From: an uncultured Oscillospiraceae bacterium
GTDB lineage: Bacteria; Bacillota; Clostridia; Oscillospirales; Ruminococcaceae
NCBI GenBank assembly: GCA_910587335.1
Contig: CAJUMG010000022.1
Location: 13,091-27,974, forward strand
DNA length: 14,884 nt
Direction: 5' to 3'
Made by a program: the position numbers and the translations under genes. Positions 13,760 through 14,884 of this stretch are shown here, in pieces. The notes beneath the pieces are model-generated. The model was not told the DNA's origin, ran no database searches, and saw only the letters and a program-made list of their open reading frames with translations. Each line of letters begins with the position of its first letter. The stretch's first letter is position 1.

Positions 13760-14047
13760 TTACATTTCGTAAATTGGTTTTTGCGGATTGCGCTTAAACA
13801 GAATAAACCGGCTGCCGATCACCTGTACAATCTCCGCGCCACATTGTTCCGCCAATTGCTGCGCCGCTTCTTTTGCAAAAACCGGCGCGTTTTCCAGTAC
13901 CCGCAGCTTGATCATCTCCCGTGCCTTCAGCGCATCGTTTACCTGTTGGACCAGCGTGTCGCTGACGCCACCCTTGCCGATTTGGAAAATGGTTTCCATC
14001 CCATTGGACTGAGAGCGCAGAGCCGCCCTTTGTTTGCTTGTAATCAA
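13760..14047 (-). CDS. yhbY: YhbY family ribosome assembly RNA-binding protein (CRM domain)
   Basis: YhbY is a small CRM-domain RNA-binding protein associated with pre-50S particles. The best start is TTG at 14047: it overlaps the rdgB stop as TTGA, GGGGG lies about 7 bases upstream, and the resulting 95-residue product begins MITSKQRAALRSQSN, matching the usual family start. The ATG at 14065 would add six odd residues and lacks a good site. The conserved GKGG loop is at 24-27 (QIGKGGVSDTL) and the C-terminal strand VQVIGSRFILFKRN at 75-88. Confidence 0.94.
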   Translation of the reverse strand: MITSKQRAALRSQSNGMETIFQIGKGGVSDTLVQQVNDALKAREMIKLRVLENAPVFAKEAAQQLAEQCGAEIVQVIGSRFILFKRNPQKPIYEM

Positions 14048-14652
14048 TCCTTTTCCCCCGTCCATTCATCTGATATCCGATGTTTTTTTAGCGTTTCGCA
14101 AAACAGTCGTAGCGCCTTTCCCCGGTGGCTGATCGCGTCTTTTTCCTCGTCGCTGTACTGGCCAAAGCTCCGCTCACCCACATAAAACAGTGGATCATAG
14201 CCAAAGCCCTGCTCGCCGGATAATTCGTATCCGATTGCGCCTTCACAGCTTTCCTGCGCCGTCAGCCGCGTCCCGTCCGGAAAGCAGCAGCAGATGGCGC
14301 ATACATACCGCGCCGTCCGTTTTTCCGGAGGAACATCCGCCATTTCATCCAAAAGCTTTTGGTTGTTCCCGTCATCTCCCTGTCCGCTGTACCGGGCGGA
14401 ATAAACACCCGGCGCCCCGTTTAAAGCATCCACACAAAGCCCCGAATCATCCGCAATGGCAGGCAGACCAGTCAGCCGGCAGACAGCTTCCGCCTTTAAA
14501 TAGGCATTTTCGGAAAAGGTTTTTCCCGTCTCCTCAACATCCAGGACCAATCCCAGCTCCTTCATGCTGACCGCACCAAACCCCATCGGCTCCAGGATCC
14601 GCTTGAATTCCCGCACCTTTCCTTCGTTTCCGGTGGCGATTACGAACTTCAT
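14044..14652 (-). CDS. rdgB: RdgB/HAM1 family non-canonical purine NTP pyrophosphatase
   Basis: This enzyme hydrolyses dITP, ITP and XTP to monophosphates (EC 3.6.1.66), keeping deaminated purines out of nucleic acids. The 202-residue protein shows the complete family signature: ATGNEGKVREF (6-16), ETGKTFSENAYLKA (41-54), AIADDSGLCVDAL (65-77) with the metal-binding Asp pair, GAPGVYSARYSG (79-90), GFGYDPLFY (149-157) and SHRGKA (175-180). A row of three cysteines (120-122) in the middle is unremarkable for function. The ATG at 14652 overlaps the ftsY stop as ATGA, with GAGGTGAT upstream inside ftsY. Confidence 0.97.
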   Translation of the reverse strand: MKFVIATGNEGKVREFKRILEPMGFGAVSMKELGLVLDVEETGKTFSENAYLKAEAVCRLTGLPAIADDSGLCVDALNGAPGVYSARYSGQGDDGNNQKLLDEMADVPPEKRTARYVCAICCCFPDGTRLTAQESCEGAIGYELSGEQGFGYDPLFYVGERSFGQYSDEEKDAISHRGKALRLFCETLKKHRISDEWTGEKD

Positions 14653-14884
14653 GCCATCACCTCGCCTTGATCCTTTTCAAATAGCGCCTCCACAAAATCC
14701 TGTGCATTAAACGGCTGCAAATCGTCAATGCCCTCTCCCACTCCAATATATTTTATCGGTACACCCAGTTCCTCTTTGATCGCGATAACCACGCCGCCCC
14801 GCGCCGTACCGTCCAGCTTAGTCAGCACAATGCCGGTAAGCCCGGCGGCGTTTTTAAACTCTTTCGCCTGATTCAGGGCGTTCT
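14649..14884 (-). CDS. ftsY: FtsY, signal recognition particle receptor (3' end; runs off window)
   Basis: Only the last 77 codons are present; the gene continues past the high-coordinate edge. FtsY is the SRP receptor GTPase that docks ribosomes translating membrane proteins. The visible end has TGIVLTKLDGTARGG (16-30 of the fragment), the G4-like NG-domain motif, then IKYIGVGEGIDDLQPFNA (43-60), the closing loop shared by SRP GTPases, and ends at VEALF plus a short charged tail. FtsY rather than Ffh is indicated because the protein ends directly after the NG domain, without an M domain. Confidence 0.96.
   Translation of the reverse strand, partial: NALNQAKEFKNAAGLTGIVLTKLDGTARGGVVIAIKEELGVPIKYIGVGEGIDDLQPFNAQDFVEALFEKDQGEVMA

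Noticed and set aside
1..14884. CRISPR arrays, transposons, phage or defence genes
   Set aside because: No regularly spaced repeats, terminal inverted repeats, transposase or integrase motifs were seen on either strand.

Overview
All twenty protein genes lie on the minus strand, so transcription runs from the high-coordinate end towards base 1. Gene content and order point to an anaerobic, low-to-moderate-GC Firmicute of the Clostridia, probably near the Ruminococcaceae/Oscillospiraceae (inferred from gene content, not from a search). Pointers are an rnfCDGEA operon preceded by apbE and a Gx-transporter gene, a CD1247-type protein next to efp, strong GGAGG ribosome binding sites, and several TTG starts.

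Region 1 (14884 to 9749) is a tightly packed housekeeping operon read ftsY (3' end only), rdgB, yhbY, nadD, yqeK, rsfS, leuS. Most joints overlap by a few bases (ATGA or TTGA) or are separated by 4 to 30 bases. The genes serve SRP-dependent membrane targeting, nucleotide-pool cleaning, NAD synthesis, Ap4A breakdown, ribosome maturation and tRNA charging. A 257-base gap follows. It holds two tandem sigma-A-type promoters and a long, foldable leader for rpsU (ribosomal protein S21), a 58-codon gene. rpsU is followed by a clear intrinsic terminator.

Region 2 (9257 to 6210) holds yqeG (HAD phosphatase), an endonuclease IV-like TIM-barrel protein and aroQ (type II dehydroquinase), then a separate promoter with efp and a cysteine/aspartate-rich zinc-ribbon protein. 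It ends at a 48-bp perfect palindrome that should act as a strong terminator.

Region 3 (6148 to 5859) is an AT-rich island (about 20% G+C by hand count over 5881-6150). It has no plausible gene but carries at least two promoter-like boxes reading into apbE, each preceded by the same decamer.

Region 4 (5858 to 1) is the Rnf cluster: apbE (FMN transferase), a Gx-type membrane protein, rnfC, rnfD, rnfG, rnfE and the start of rnfA. rnfB would be expected beyond the window. Rnf couples reduced ferredoxin oxidation to NAD+ reduction and Na+ or H+ export. ApbE covalently attaches FMN to RnfD and RnfG. The most unusual protein is RnfG, which has two consecutive FMN-binding-like domains instead of one. 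RnfE also carries a cysteine-rich tail.

I see no mobile element, CRISPR array, tRNA, rRNA or phage gene, and nothing that looks like a defence system. The interesting material is in domain architecture and in regulatory DNA.
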